From Tenacibaculum sp. SZ-18 (lineage in GTDB: Bacteria > Bacteroidota > Bacteroidia > Flavobacteriales > Flavobacteriaceae): a DNA stretch of 64,000 nt. Below, piece after piece: positions 44,170 through 54,491 of this stretch (within the stretch, counting starts at the first letter, position 1; each line of letters opens with the position of its first letter). Below the pieces are notes generated by a model. It had not been told where the DNA came from. It saw only the letters and a list, made by a program, of their open reading frames with translations, and searched no databases. Made by a program: the position numbers and the translations under genes. The DNA lies in NCBI RefSeq assembly GCF_002813915.1, contig NZ_CP019335.1, forward strand, positions 2,773,777-2,837,776, given 5' to 3'.

Positions 44170-45120
44170 TTATTGTATTAAAAATTCAATAGCTACTTCC
44201 CTGTCAATCAACAGAAATAGAGCTTTTGCTCCTGGAGGAGGCATTATTGATACAATTGTATTTCCTCCTTTATTGGTTGTGTTTGGTTTCACTGCTCTTG
44301 TTGAACCTAAAAACCCAACCAAAATTTCCTTATCTGTGGCATTTTGCAATTCCACAGTAACACTTCCATTACGTTTCCGATTCAAAATACCAGAACTTGG
44401 CGATGATAGTTCTACATTAGATTTTAAAAACGTATGACTGTAAACGGGCTGGTTGTAAAATTCTTCTTTATCAATTCTTCCAACTCTTAATTTCCAAATT
44501 GACTTTTCTGGTAAGTGTGTTTTAAAGTATTTCTCTTTTGGAATATTATAATAGTAAGAATTGAATTTACGAATCCATCTTCCGTTATACTCAGAACCAG
44601 CTCCCCAAGTCGCATCAATATAAATCCATTTACCATTTAATTTAACAGCATTCCAAGAATGATTTGGACTTCGCAACGGTCTCCCGATTCTATTTGATGA
44701 ACTTCTAATGTAACCTTCTATCACTTCATTTTCAATATCTAATAGTGTGCAAACTTTAGAAAATGTTTGTGCATACCCTTCACAAACCGCTTTTCTTGTA
44801 GATAATGTTTCATTGACCATTTCATCTTTGATAGCTTTTAATTTTCTATCTCTTTCCTCTAAAGTTTGATAGCTAAAACTAACTTTAGTTTCTCTATTCG
44901 GATTATAAAACTCCTCTAAATCGTAACGAATATTTGCGGTTAACCAACTGTAAATTGCTTTTACTTGCTCTTCCTTATCCTTAAAATCTTGTTTTATATT
45001 TTGTGCTAATTTATCAGCGGTAATTAAACCTGGATATGTTTTAATTTTAGAATTTATACTAGAAAAATCTTGGGCATTAGCAACTAAAATTGAAAAAAAA
45101 ATAATAGTAAATAATCTCAT
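44170..45120 (-). CDS. Secreted transglutaminase-fold protein (paralogue)
   Basis: 316 residues from ATG 45120 (complement). Signal peptide MRLFTIIFFSILVANAQ. Transglutaminase core: IYSWLTANIRYD, catalytic Cys in RKAVCEGYAQTFSKVC, His in NHSWNAVKLNGKWIYIDATWGAG, then Asp. Same length and layout as the protein at 39147, so the two are paralogues. C-terminal domain beta-rich. Substrate unknown. Confidence 0.87.
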   Translation of the reverse strand: MRLFTIIFFSILVANAQDFSSINSKIKTYPGLITADKLAQNIKQDFKDKEEQVKAIYSWLTANIRYDLEEFYNPNRETKVSFSYQTLEERDRKLKAIKDEMVNETLSTRKAVCEGYAQTFSKVCTLLDIENEVIEGYIRSSSNRIGRPLRSPNHSWNAVKLNGKWIYIDATWGAGSEYNGRWIRKFNSYYYNIPKEKYFKTHLPEKSIWKLRVGRIDKEEFYNQPVYSHTFLKSNVELSSPSSGILNRKRNGSVTVELQNATDKEILVGFLGSTRAVKPNTTNKGGNTIVSIMPPPGAKALFLLIDREVAIEFLIQ

Positions 45121-45172
45121 ATGCTTAACTTATCAATAACTATACCTTTCGAAAGAATTATTTAACCAACAT

Positions 45173-46513
45173 TTAAAATGATAAAGTAAAAACAGTTCCT
45201 TCTTCTAACATACTTTTCACCTGAATTTTTCCTTTATGCAATAGCATTATTTGTTTACATAAACTCAAACCAATTCCACTTCCTGATTCTTTACTTGTAA
45301 AAAACGGTACAAAAATATTTTCTTGTATATCTTCAGGAATTCCGATACCGTTATCCGCTACTTTAATTAGGATATTTCGAGTTATACTTTCTATTGCTTC
45401 CACTTTAATTTTTGGATTCTCTTTCTCTTTACAAGCATCAACTGCATTTAATAATAAATTGATTAAGACTTGTTCTATCAAATGAACATCAATTTCAAAA
45501 GCTAATCTATGATTTGTATTAACAAAATCGATTTGGATTCCTTTAGCCTTTATTGAAGGCTTCATTAATAATTGAATATTCGTAAAAAGTTCAGAAACTT
45601 TGATTCTTTGTAAGTTCAAACTAGTTACTTTATTCAAACTTCTATATGTTTTTGCAAACTTTAATAAACCTTCACTTCTATTCTTAATTGTTTTTATACC
45701 TGCATTCAAGTCCGATAGTTCAGTAGTATTAATATTTTCAGAAATAAGTTCTTTTAAGTTTCTCTCGAGCGTATTGGCTAACGATGCAATTGGTGTTATT
45801 GAATTCATTATTTCATGGGTCATTACGCTGAGTAATCTCTTCCATGACTCTGATTCATTTTTACTCAAAGTATTGTCGATATTTTGAATCACTAACAACT
45901 TAAACGTATCATTATCTACTTCAAAAATAGTATCTGAAACTAACGCTTTTATCTTTTCATTATTTAAAGTTATAGAAACAGATTCTCCGGCTCTATGGAA
46001 GGTTTCAAATATTAAATTAAATAATTCAGGTTTTCTCCTTTCTATGAAACTTACATTTTTAAAGGAAGGCACATCAAGAATTTTTTGAAAGGAATCATTG
46101 CTCCATAATACCTTTCCTGTTTCTAAATCATATGCAATAATTCCAATATCAACCATTTCCAATATTTTCTGTAGATATAAATACTGGGTATGATTTTGTG
46201 AATTAATTTCTTTAATAGTTTGATGGACCTGATTAAATCCTTGGTATAAAAATCGAATATCTTTTGCTTTAACCGTCTCTGAAAATCCTCTCGAAAAATC
46301 ACGATACTTTATAGAAGTAAAGAAATCTTCAATGATTAAAAATCTTCTTTGTATGAAAAAATAAGTATTGTAAAAAATTACTAAAAATGCAAGAAAAGTG
46401 AATAAACTAAATGAAACTTCTCCTCGATAAAACCAATAAATTATCCCGAGGATTACGCTAACCATAAGCATAACTCGCATTATTAATTGAAAAATGAAAC
46501 CTTTATAAATCAT
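45173..46513 (-). CDS. NtrY-like membrane sensor histidine kinase
   Basis: 446 residues from ATG 46513 (complement). Two transmembrane segments near 12-30 and 35-55, a PAS-like region (about 115-210), then the dimerisation box with phospho-acceptor His233 ([15 protein letters not shown]) and a GHKL ATPase domain ([32 protein letters not shown]). Its start overlaps the end of the response regulator gene by 11 bases, so they are co-translated partners. It would phosphorylate the NtrC-type regulator at 46503. Confidence 0.9.
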   Translation of the reverse strand: MIYKGFIFQLIMRVMLMVSVILGIIYWFYRGEVSFSLFTFLAFLVIFYNTYFFIQRRFLIIEDFFTSIKYRDFSRGFSETVKAKDIRFLYQGFNQVHQTIKEINSQNHTQYLYLQKILEMVDIGIIAYDLETGKVLWSNDSFQKILDVPSFKNVSFIERRKPELFNLIFETFHRAGESVSITLNNEKIKALVSDTIFEVDNDTFKLLVIQNIDNTLSKNESESWKRLLSVMTHEIMNSITPIASLANTLERNLKELISENINTTELSDLNAGIKTIKNRSEGLLKFAKTYRSLNKVTSLNLQRIKVSELFTNIQLLMKPSIKAKGIQIDFVNTNHRLAFEIDVHLIEQVLINLLLNAVDACKEKENPKIKVEAIESITRNILIKVADNGIGIPEDIQENIFVPFFTSKESGSGIGLSLCKQIMLLHKGKIQVKSMLEEGTVFTLSF

Positions 46514-47855
46514 ATTTCGCTAACCTTCTGTATAATGCAGCTCTTGTAATACCTAATTCTTTTGCTGATTTGGAAATATTTCCTTTGTGTTTTTCTAATA
46601 CAGTAAGTATGGTCTTCTTCTCTACTTCTTCTAAGTTCAAATTGTCATAATTACTATTCGAGGAAGGAACCGGTAATTCAATTGAAGAAAATACTAAATC
46701 CTCTTTATTTAATACAGATCCATCAGTCATTATTACAGCTCTCTCTAAAACATACTGTAATTCTCTTACATTTCCAGAGAAATGATGACTTTTAAGCTTT
46801 TTAATAAATCCAGGATCAAAAACAAACGTACTTTTATTATATTTCTCGGCATAATGAGCTACAAAGTATTTTGACAGTGCTGTTATATCGGCACCTCTAT
46901 TTCGTAAAGGAGGTACGATAATATCAATAGTATTTATTCTGTAAATTAGATCTTTTCGAAAATTACTCTCATCTGCAAGATCGGTAGGTGTTAAATTTGT
47001 GGCACAAATTAATCTAATATCGATTGGAACTTCTTTATTTGAGCCTAATGGAGTTATTAATCTGTTTTGTAAAACAGTGAGTAATTTTACTTGTTGTTCC
47101 AAAGAAATATTCCCTATTTCATCCAAAAACAATGTTCCTCCATCAGCAACTTCAAATCGCCCTTCACGATCTTCATTTGCTCCCGTAAAAGCCCCTTTTT
47201 TATATCCAAATAGTTCACTTTCAAATAATGTTGATGTCAATGATCCAACATCAACTTTGATAAAAGGTTTATCTTTTCTGTGAGAATTTTCATGTAAAGA
47301 ACGAGCAATTAAATCCTTACCTGTTCCATTTTCACCAAGAATTAAAACATTCGCGTCGGTAGGTGCAACTTTCCTTATTTTCGTAAAAACATCTTGCATA
47401 ACCTCACTATTCCCAATGATTTTTGTGCTTCCTGCTTTAAAATTATTTGATTTGCTATTTTCTTTTTTCTTCTTTTCTAAAATGGTATTTATTGCCTCCA
47501 GTAATTTATCATTCTTCCATGGTTTCATTAAAAAATCAGAAGCTCCTTCTTTTAAACCTTTTATAGCCAGATCAATATCAGCATAAGCTGTCATTAAAAT
47601 AACAGCAGTTCCAGGTTGTAATTCTTTAATTTTTCGAAGCCAATAAATACCTTCATTTCCAGTATTTACTACACCATTAAAATTCATATCGAGCACAACA
47701 ACATCATATTTATGCTTTTCAATTTGGTACATAATATTACTTGGGCTCTTTTCAACCACAATTAAATTCACCAAAGATTTTAAAAGAAGTCGAATTGCTG
47801 TGAGTACATCTGCATCATCATCGATTACTAAAACGGAAGCCTTTTTTAATACCAT
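46503..47855 (-). CDS. NtrC-family sigma-54-dependent response regulator
   Basis: 450 residues from ATG 47855 (complement). Receiver domain with acidic cluster DDD at 12-14 and phospho-acceptor Asp56 (VVVLDMNFNG), AAA+ domain with GENGTGKDL Walker A near 176, GAFTGAN sigma-54 contact loop and LFLDEIGN Walker B, and a C-terminal Fis-type helix-turn-helix (NISKSAKELGITRAALYRRL). Activates sigma-54 promoters. It is divergent from the exporter operon at 48064, its most likely target. Confidence 0.92.
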   Translation of the reverse strand: MVLKKASVLVIDDDADVLTAIRLLLKSLVNLIVVEKSPSNIMYQIEKHKYDVVVLDMNFNGVVNTGNEGIYWLRKIKELQPGTAVILMTAYADIDLAIKGLKEGASDFLMKPWKNDKLLEAINTILEKKKKENSKSNNFKAGSTKIIGNSEVMQDVFTKIRKVAPTDANVLILGENGTGKDLIARSLHENSHRKDKPFIKVDVGSLTSTLFESELFGYKKGAFTGANEDREGRFEVADGGTLFLDEIGNISLEQQVKLLTVLQNRLITPLGSNKEVPIDIRLICATNLTPTDLADESNFRKDLIYRINTIDIIVPPLRNRGADITALSKYFVAHYAEKYNKSTFVFDPGFIKKLKSHHFSGNVRELQYVLERAVIMTDGSVLNKEDLVFSSIELPVPSSNSNYDNLNLEEVEKKTILTVLEKHKGNISKSAKELGITRAALYRRLAKYDL

Positions 47856-47923
47856 TACTACAATATTACAACTTTAAGATAATCTTTTAAAGATTGAAAA
47901 AATAAAAATTTAAACCTTATAAA

Positions 47924-47952
47924 AAGTGTACACTTATGAACATAAAGTGTAT
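47924..47952 (+). promoter_or_regulatory. Palindromic operator-like sites upstream of the exporter operon
   Basis: A perfect 12-bp palindrome AAGTGTACACTT (47924-47935) and a second half-site AAAGTGTATC 8 bases on. The position, about 130 bases upstream of the exporter gene, suits upstream activating sites of the NtrC-type regulator. Confidence 0.5.
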
Positions 47953-48016
47953 CAAAACCGCACAGTTTTGTTTTTCAAAAATTATCTAAAAAACTAAAAA
48001 CCAATGCTTTAAAATT

Positions 48017-48034
48017 TTGGCATTATATTCTATA
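48017..48034 (+). promoter_or_regulatory. Possible sigma-54 -24 element
   Basis: TTGGCATTATATTCTATA resembles the -24 half (TTGGCA) of sigma-54 promoters 30 bases ahead of the exporter start codon; the -12 half (TTGC) is poor, so this is weak. Confidence 0.35.
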
Positions 48035-48063
48035 TGATATAACGAAACGTAAAAATTAATACA

Positions 48064-49314
48064 ATGGATATTCAAATTCAAAAGAAAAGATTTTCAAACC
48101 AGCAATTAGCTACAATGATAGGAGTTTTTCTATTTCTAGTATTAACTATATATGTTTTAACATTGCCATCTGGGAAAAAGAAATTAAATGTTAAAAAGGA
48201 ACGTATTTCAATAAGTACTATTACTGAAGATGTATTCCAAGAAAACATTCCTGTAAATGGTATTGTTTTACCCATAACTACCATTTTCCTTGATGCGTTG
48301 GAAGGAGGAAATGTTATTGAAAAATACGCCGAGGATGGTGAAGAACTCAAAAAAGGGCAACCTATCTTAAAGCTGTCAAATACTGATCTAGAATTGAACT
48401 TAATAAACCAAGAAACCTCGGTATACAATTTATTAACTCAAATGCAAATTTCTCAAAATGCCGCACGTCAAAACACCATAAACAGAAAAAATAGATTTAC
48501 AGACGTTGAAAGCAGTCAAATTGAAGCTACCCGAAAATACAAGCTTAGTAAAAAACTGTTCGAAAAAGGTGTCATTTCTCGTCAAGATTTTGAATCTTCA
48601 CAAAACAATTATAATTATCAGAAAGAGCGATTAAAGCTAGCCAAACAAGTTTTATCAGAAGACTCAATTGCTTCAAAATTAGAAATAGACAAAGCAAAAA
48701 GTTCTTATCAAAGAACACAAAATGCTTTAGAATTAATGCGGAAAAAAGTAGGAGATTTAGTTGTTCGAGCCCCTATTGATGGACAATTGACCTCTTTTGA
48801 CACAGAAATCGGTCAATCTATAAACAAAGGAACAAGATTAGGTCAAGTAGATGTAACTACAGATTATAAAGTTAGAATTTCTATGGATGAACATTATATT
48901 TCAAGAATCTATCTAGGACAAACCGGGACATTATCTCTTCAAAACAAAACATATACTTTAATCATTAAGAAAGTATATACACAAGTTAATAATGGAAAGT
49001 TTCAAGTGGACATGAAGTTTGAAGAAGAAGTTCCAACAGGAATACGAAGAGGACAAAACTTACAGATTACAATAGCTTTAAGTGCCCAAAAGCAAGCTTT
49101 ACTTATCCCTAAAGGCAGTTTTTATCAGCAAACAAATGGGAACTGGATTTTTAAAATAAGTAAAGATGGAAAACATGCATATAAAGTAAATACCATAGTA
49201 GGAAGCCAAAATAAACAATTTTACGAAGTTTTAGACGGTTTATCCGCTGGAGATCAAGTTATAACTTCGACATACAATAATTTTAAAGATATAGAAGAAT
49301 TGATATTACAATAA
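48064..49314 (+). CDS. MacA/HlyD-type periplasmic adaptor
   Basis: 416 residues from ATG 48064. One transmembrane segment (about 18-36, MIGVFLFLVLTIYVLTL), lipoyl-like half (LDALEGGNVIEKYAEDGEELKKGQPILKL), a long coiled-coil hairpin (about 110-235), the second lipoyl half (VRAPIDGQLTSFDTEIGQ) and a beta-barrel end. These proteins bridge an inner-membrane ABC transporter to an outer-membrane channel. First gene of an operon with the ATPase and permease. Confidence 0.9.
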   Translation: MDIQIQKKRFSNQQLATMIGVFLFLVLTIYVLTLPSGKKKLNVKKERISISTITEDVFQENIPVNGIVLPITTIFLDALEGGNVIEKYAEDGEELKKGQPILKLSNTDLELNLINQETSVYNLLTQMQISQNAARQNTINRKNRFTDVESSQIEATRKYKLSKKLFEKGVISRQDFESSQNNYNYQKERLKLAKQVLSEDSIASKLEIDKAKSSYQRTQNALELMRKKVGDLVVRAPIDGQLTSFDTEIGQSINKGTRLGQVDVTTDYKVRISMDEHYISRIYLGQTGTLSLQNKTYTLIIKKVYTQVNNGKFQVDMKFEEEVPTGIRRGQNLQITIALSAQKQALLIPKGSFYQQTNGNWIFKISKDGKHAYKVNTIVGSQNKQFYEVLDGLSAGDQVITSTYNNFKDIEELILQ

Positions 49315-49321
49315 AAAGATT

Positions 49322-49999
49322 ATGATACAGATTAAAGAATTACAAAAATTTTACAGAACCGAAGAAGTACAAACGATTGCTTTAAATAAACTTTCATTTG
49401 AAGTAAAAGAAGGAGAATTTGTTGCGATAATGGGACCTTCTGGATGCGGAAAATCAACATTACTCAATATACTCGGCCTATTAGATGATCCTGATGGAGG
49501 AAGCTTTTTATTTAATGGAACAGAGGTTTCTAATTATAACGAACGTAAACGCGCAAATTTAAGAAAGCACAATATTGGTTTTGTTTTTCAGAGTTTTAAC
49601 TTAATTGATGAACTAACCGTTTTTGAAAACGTAGAGCTTCCTTTAATTTACACTGGTGTTAAATCTAAAGAACGGAAAAAGCGAGTTGAAGAAGTTTTAA
49701 AGAAAATGCAAATAATGCATAGAAGAAATCATCTTCCTCAACAATTATCTGGAGGACAGCAACAACGCGTAGCTGTTGCCAGAGCAGTTGTGAATAATCC
49801 AAAATTAATCTTAGCAGATGAACCAACTGGAAACCTAGATAGTAGTAACGGAAACGAAGTAATGGATTTATTGATTGATTTAAATGAATCTGGAACGACG
49901 GTAATTATGGTGACTCACAGTGAACACGATGCCAAATACAGTCACAGAATAATTAGAATGTTAGACGGGCAAAAAGTTACTGAAAACATATTAGCTTAA
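49322..49999 (+). CDS. MacB-type ABC transporter ATPase
   Basis: 225 residues from ATG 49322. Walker [10 protein letters not shown] at 38-46, Q-loop [12 protein letters not shown], signature LSGGQQQR near 142, Walker [18 protein letters not shown]-loop THSEHDAKY. Closest in form to LolD/MacB ATPases. Lies 7 bases after the adaptor gene. Confidence 0.93.
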   Translation: MIQIKELQKFYRTEEVQTIALNKLSFEVKEGEFVAIMGPSGCGKSTLLNILGLLDDPDGGSFLFNGTEVSNYNERKRANLRKHNIGFVFQSFNLIDELTVFENVELPLIYTGVKSKERKKRVEEVLKKMQIMHRRNHLPQQLSGGQQQRVAVARAVVNNPKLILADEPTGNLDSSNGNEVMDLLIDLNESGTTVIMVTHSEHDAKYSHRIIRMLDGQKVTENILA

Positions 50000-50029
50000 C
50001 TATTAACCCTTTAAAAAAAGCCTTGAATT

Positions 50030-52477
50030 ATGCTGAAAAATTATTTAAAAATAGCATGTAGAAATATAATAAAACATAAGGTATTTTCTTTAATAAATAT
50101 TATCGGACTTACCATAGGTTTGAGCGCCTCTTTTATTATCGGCTTAATGATATATTATGATTATACTTTTGATAATTTTCATAGAGATAGTGATCGTATT
50201 TACCGAGTGGTTACTAACTTTAATAGTCCAAATGGAAAGTTTTATAACTCAGGTATTACTCTGGCTCTAGAAGAAGCTATTAAAGAAAACTCCAACTTGG
50301 AAATTATAAATGGATTTACCATAGAACGTCCTTCAATAGTAGAAAATAAAGAAGAAAATATAGTTAAGAAATGGCCTAGTAAAGTTATTTTTTCAACAGG
50401 AGAATACTTTGAAATATTTGACTATAACTTTCTCGCTGGAAATAAAAATAACATTCTTAAAAATCCAAATGAAGTAATATTAACTCATAAAAGAGCACAG
50501 CAGTACTTCCCAAAATTAACTCCAAATGATATGATTGGGAAAACACTAATTTACAACGACTCTATAAATGTAAAAGTAATTGGAATTGTTGAAAATCTTA
50601 AAGGGAGAACAGACTTCTATTTTCAAGAATTTATATCAAGACCAACGATTTTAAGCACAAGATTAAGAGATGATTTTTTAAATAAAAACTGGAATGCTAC
50701 AAGCTCTAACTCTCAATTAATAATAAAGGTAATCTCAAACCAAAATATAAATAAAATTCAGAAAGAATTTGACAATTTAGCAGACACTCACTTGGATGAG
50801 GATTCACGTAAACATAAACAAACAAGAAAATTTGTGCTACAGCCATTAAGCGATATCCATTTTAATTCAAACTACGGAATTTATAATTGGGAAATAAGTC
50901 AACCTAGCAAACCATTATTAAGAAACTTAGGACTAGTTGCCATTTTTCTATTATTATTAGGATGTATAAATTTCATCAATTTAAATACGGCACAAGCAAC
51001 GCAGCGAGCAAAAGAAATCGGAATACGTAAAGCCTTAGGAAGCTCTCGAAAACAACTTATTACTCAATTCATGGGAGAAACTTTATTATTAGTATTAATT
51101 TCTGGTTTACTTTCAATTGTATTGTCAAAATGGTTAATCAATATTTTTTCAGATTTCGTCCAAGAAGGTCTAACGTTCTCTCTATTAGGAAATCCAAAAA
51201 TTATTTTTGGTGTAGTTTTATTACTCATAATAGTTACATTTCTATCAGGGTTTTATCCTGCTTTAGTAATATCAAAATTTAATGTCATCTCTGTATTAAA
51301 GAATAATTTAGGATCAGGAGAGAAAAAAGCATTACTACGAAAGTTCTTAACTATATTTCAATTCACGATTGCTCAAATCTTTATCATAGCAACCTTACTC
51401 GTAGGTAAGCAAATTAACTTTTTACTGAATAAAGATATGGGGTTTAAAACTGATGCTGTTGCTTCTATTTACAGTCCTCGCAGTGAAAGTGAATTGGAGA
51501 AAAAGCAGTTGTTTTTGCAAAAACTAAAGGCTATACCACAAATAAATCATCTAAGTTTAGGTGGTTTTCCTCCTGCATCTAATAGCCTTAATACCTCTAC
51601 ATCAACTTACACTGATGGAGAGAAAAAAATACAATCTGATATTCAATTCATTTTTGGTGATACAAATTATGCGGAACTTTTTGAATTAAAATTACTAGCT
51701 GGTAAAGTTTATAAAAATGATACTCTTCGAGAATTAGTTATAAATGAAACTGCTCGAAAAACTTTTGGCTTTAAAACTCCCGATGAGGCAATAGGAAAGT
51801 TTTTAGATTTTAGTGGCACTAAAACCCCAATTGTTGGTGTAATGGAGGATTTTCATCAACAATCTCTTCGATCAGATATTAATCCTTTGGCTTTGACAGG
51901 TGATTGGTATCGTCCTCAACACAGCAGATATATGGCTATCCATGCTTCTTTTTATCCCAATTCTTCAAGAGAATTTAAAAAAACTATAGATAAAATAAAA
52001 GAAGTTTACAACGAAGTGTACACAGAGATTGAAGATTTTCGTATTGAATTTATGGATGAAACGGTGACAAAATTTTATGATAAGGAAAATAAAATTTCTA
52101 GATTACTAAGCTGGTCTACTGGTTTATCAATTTTAATTAGTTGTCTAGGTTTATGGGGACTTGTTATTTACACAACAAACAGACGAGTTAAGGAAATTGG
52201 TATACGAAAGGTTTTGGGAGCTTCAATAATTCAAATAAACACATTATTGTGTAAAGAGTTTTTACTTTTAGTAAGTATTGCATTTGTTTTGGCATCTCCT
52301 ATTGCGTGGTATGGAATTCATAGCTGGCTACAAAATTTTTCGTACCGAACTGATATAGGATTTATTACATTTTTAATAAGTGGATTAATCATGATTGTCT
52401 TCGCTTTATTGGTTATTTGTATCAAAACAATTCAAGCAGCAAAATCAAACCCAGTAAAATCTTTACGTTCAGAATAA
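50030..52477 (+). CDS. MacB/FtsX-type ABC transporter permease
   Basis: 815 residues from ATG 50030. First transmembrane helix after an amphipathic start (LKNYLKIACRNIIKHKVFSLINIIGLTIGLSASFIIGLMI in two parts), periplasmic MacB-PCD domain, three helices near 300-400, a second helix and PCD block (430-680), three more at the C-terminus, each FtsX block carrying the KEIGIRKALG / KEIGIRKVLG signature. A duplicated, single-chain permease as in Bacteroidota exporters of unknown cargo. Third gene of the operon. Confidence 0.9.
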   Translation: MLKNYLKIACRNIIKHKVFSLINIIGLTIGLSASFIIGLMIYYDYTFDNFHRDSDRIYRVVTNFNSPNGKFYNSGITLALEEAIKENSNLEIINGFTIERPSIVENKEENIVKKWPSKVIFSTGEYFEIFDYNFLAGNKNNILKNPNEVILTHKRAQQYFPKLTPNDMIGKTLIYNDSINVKVIGIVENLKGRTDFYFQEFISRPTILSTRLRDDFLNKNWNATSSNSQLIIKVISNQNINKIQKEFDNLADTHLDEDSRKHKQTRKFVLQPLSDIHFNSNYGIYNWEISQPSKPLLRNLGLVAIFLLLLGCINFINLNTAQATQRAKEIGIRKALGSSRKQLITQFMGETLLLVLISGLLSIVLSKWLINIFSDFVQEGLTFSLLGNPKIIFGVVLLLIIVTFLSGFYPALVISKFNVISVLKNNLGSGEKKALLRKFLTIFQFTIAQIFIIATLLVGKQINFLLNKDMGFKTDAVASIYSPRSESELEKKQLFLQKLKAIPQINHLSLGGFPPASNSLNTSTSTYTDGEKKIQSDIQFIFGDTNYAELFELKLLAGKVYKNDTLRELVINETARKTFGFKTPDEAIGKFLDFSGTKTPIVGVMEDFHQQSLRSDINPLALTGDWYRPQHSRYMAIHASFYPNSSREFKKTIDKIKEVYNEVYTEIEDFRIEFMDETVTKFYDKENKISRLLSWSTGLSILISCLGLWGLVIYTTNRRVKEIGIRKVLGASIIQINTLLCKEFLLLVSIAFVLASPIAWYGIHSWLQNFSYRTDIGFITFLISGLIMIVFALLVICIKTIQAAKSNPVKSLRSE

Positions 52478-52497
52478 TAGAGAGAAAAAAACCTAAC

Positions 52498-52536
52498 AAA
52501 ACATCTATCATTCTTATAATGATAGGTGTTTTTTTT
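52498..52536 (+). terminator. Terminator of the exporter operon
   Basis: ACATCTATCATT and AATGATAGGTGT pair around TCTTAT, followed by a T8 run. Confidence 0.85.
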
Positions 52537-52647
52537 ACTAAGTCGGTATTGTTCAATACATATAATAATAAATCATATTACAACGTTTACTTATACTGAA
52601 GGTTCCTTTTAACGATATATTAAAAGGAGTTACAAAAATTTACAGCT

Positions 52648-53526
52648 ATGAAAAGAATCATAATTTTAATTTTTACTCTAGTACTAGCAATAGTTTTAGT
52701 GAGGACCAATTCAAAAGGAAAACAAATTACTAACCACTTGAAAGGAATTGTTCAAAACACTATTTCCAAAACTGATCATATAAATATCTCTCGCGATTCT
52801 ATTTGTACAAGAGTTCGAGTACCAAAAGGATTTAAACGTGTAAATTATAAAAAGGGATCATTTCAGGAATATTTAAGGAATTATAAACTCAAAAAACATG
52901 GATCTCCTATCATAAATTATGATGGCTCTGAATATTTTGCGCAGCATTGGCATGATGCAATTTTAGAAGTACCTGTTCCAAAGAATGGTTTACAACAATG
53001 TGCCGATGCATTAATGCGAATAAGAGCAGAATACTTATGGGAGAATAAACAAAAAGATAAAATTGGTTTCAATTTCACCTCAGGTCACTATTGCTCTTGG
53101 AAAGAATATGCTGCTGGTTATCGACCTAAAATAAATGGAAATAAAGTAACGTTTCACAAAACGGCTAACCCAAATAACTCGAAAAGTAACTTTTATAAAT
53201 ACTTGAATTTAATTTATACTTATGCAGGTACAGCTTCTCTTTATAATGAATTACCAAAAATTAAGGCAGCAAATCTACAAATTGGTGATATGTTGGTACA
53301 ACCTGGATTTCCTGGTCATATTGAAATTATAGTTGATGAAGTTATCAATGAAAAAAACGAAAAAATGTTTTTGCTCGCTCAAGGAAATACACCTGCTCAA
53401 AATGTTTGTTTATTAAAAAATTTCGAAGATACAAACAACTCACCTTGGTATCAGTTTTCAGAAAACAGAGCTATATATACGCCTAGTTATTATTTCGACG
53501 AACCAATATTTATACGATTTAAATAA
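52648..53526 (+). CDS. DUF4846 secreted protein
   Basis: 292 residues from ATG 52648. N-terminal hydrophobic signal or anchor (IIILIFTLVLAIVLVRT), then a domain whose motifs RVPKGFKRV, SFQEYLRNYKLKKHGSPI, QQCADALMRIRAEYLW, SGHYCSWKEYAAGYRP and LQIGDMLVQPGFPGHIEIIVDE match DUF4846. The PGFPGHIEIIVD stretch resembles an NlpC/P60-like hydrolase end with a catalytic His, an inference. Role unknown. Confidence 0.85.
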   Translation: MKRIIILIFTLVLAIVLVRTNSKGKQITNHLKGIVQNTISKTDHINISRDSICTRVRVPKGFKRVNYKKGSFQEYLRNYKLKKHGSPIINYDGSEYFAQHWHDAILEVPVPKNGLQQCADALMRIRAEYLWENKQKDKIGFNFTSGHYCSWKEYAAGYRPKINGNKVTFHKTANPNNSKSNFYKYLNLIYTYAGTASLYNELPKIKAANLQIGDMLVQPGFPGHIEIIVDEVINEKNEKMFLLAQGNTPAQNVCLLKNFEDTNNSPWYQFSENRAIYTPSYYFDEPIFIRFK

Positions 53527-53538
53527 TTAAATCAAAAA

Positions 53539-53578
53539 GGAGAAGCACCTGTAAATATCCCCAATACGGTACTTCTCC
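53539..53578 (+). other. Imperfect inverted repeat in the DUF4846 3' region
   Basis: GGAGAAGCACC (53539-53549) pairs with GGTACTTCTCC (53568-53578) with one mismatch, loop 18 bases. No T-run follows; it may be a weak terminator or a processing site. Confidence 0.45.
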
Positions 53579-53805
53579 GAAACATAGCTGTAATTGGCAA
53601 CTAATCGTTCATCAAAATATCAACTAATTGATGACAATCAATTTTTTATCGATGACAAGCACAAAAGTGTAGATGAATAAAAGTTTATATTTTTCTTCAT
53701 GGTTAGTTAAAAAAAACTAAATCAACTCGGATTTATTATTAACACTAGTAGCAAACTAGATAATTAACACCTTAAAATCAGTTATTTATAATTTATAATT
53801 TAGAG

Positions 53806-53919
53806 ATGCCGAAGAAAAATACAATAGTTACGTTTCATATTAAAAGTAATTCTGTTCTAAATTTTGATGAAGTAAAAGAATCTATAAAAAAGTATCAAAA
53901 CCACCCTATTACTATTTAA
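53806..53919 (+). CDS. Possible 37-residue protein
   Basis: ATG 53806 to TAA 53919, MPKKNTIVTFHIKSNSVLNF then an acidic-basic helix (EVKESIKKYQNHPITI). Short and unrecognised, but it looks like coding sequence rather than chance. It converges with the next gene, 11 bases away. Confidence 0.35.
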   Translation: MPKKNTIVTFHIKSNSVLNFDEVKESIKKYQNHPITI

Positions 53920-53930
53920 ATTTTTAAACT

Positions 53931-54491
53931 TTACACAGAAAGAAAAGCAATACACGCCTCTCGAATTTGCCAAATAGTTTCGAAAGAAAATCCAATTTCA
54001 GTTTCTAAAATCCAGTTTTTTATAAATTGTTTATGATATTGGATTTTAAAATCAGCAACTTGTTCAGAAGTTATAGTTTGTTCTTCTATAATTGCCTTTT
54101 GTAACTTCGTAAAGTTCGAATCTGAAGCGGTAATATCAAGTCTCTCAACTTTTACTTTCAGATAGCAATGCGCTTCAGGAATATAGGCTAAACCATTATC
54201 ATTTATGATAGTTCCAACTTTTGTATTAGTAGAATTCATTTTATAAATAGCCAAAATTAACTCAACCTCATCAATAGAGTTTTCTTTAGCTAAAGCTTTC
54301 AAAAAAGCATGTTTTGAACTACAACTTCCTTTTCCTTCTTTTATTACAAGAGAAAAGTCTGTTCTATTTGTATTTCTTCCGTAAGATAGATGCTTCGTGT
54401 AATCCACAACTTCTTTCCATGTGGACAAGCCATGGTTTTTAACCAACTTCGACAAGGGTTTTAAAGAAGTAATTGAAAAATCAAAATCCAT
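53931..54491 (-). CDS. Transglutaminase-fold cytoplasmic protein, kdsA partner
   Basis: 186 residues from ATG 54491 (complement), no signal peptide. Cys in GKGSCSSKHAFLKALAKE, His in PEAHCYLKVKVE and Asp in RLDITASDSN give the Cys-His-Asp order of transglutaminase-like enzymes, a compact cytoplasmic version. Its start codon overlaps the stop of kdsA by one base, so the two are translationally coupled. Substrate unknown. Confidence 0.78.
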   Translation of the reverse strand: MDFDFSITSLKPLSKLVKNHGLSTWKEVVDYTKHLSYGRNTNRTDFSLVIKEGKGSCSSKHAFLKALAKENSIDEVELILAIYKMNSTNTKVGTIINDNGLAYIPEAHCYLKVKVERLDITASDSNFTKLQKAIIEEQTITSEQVADFKIQYHKQFIKNWILETEIGFSFETIWQIREACIAFLSV

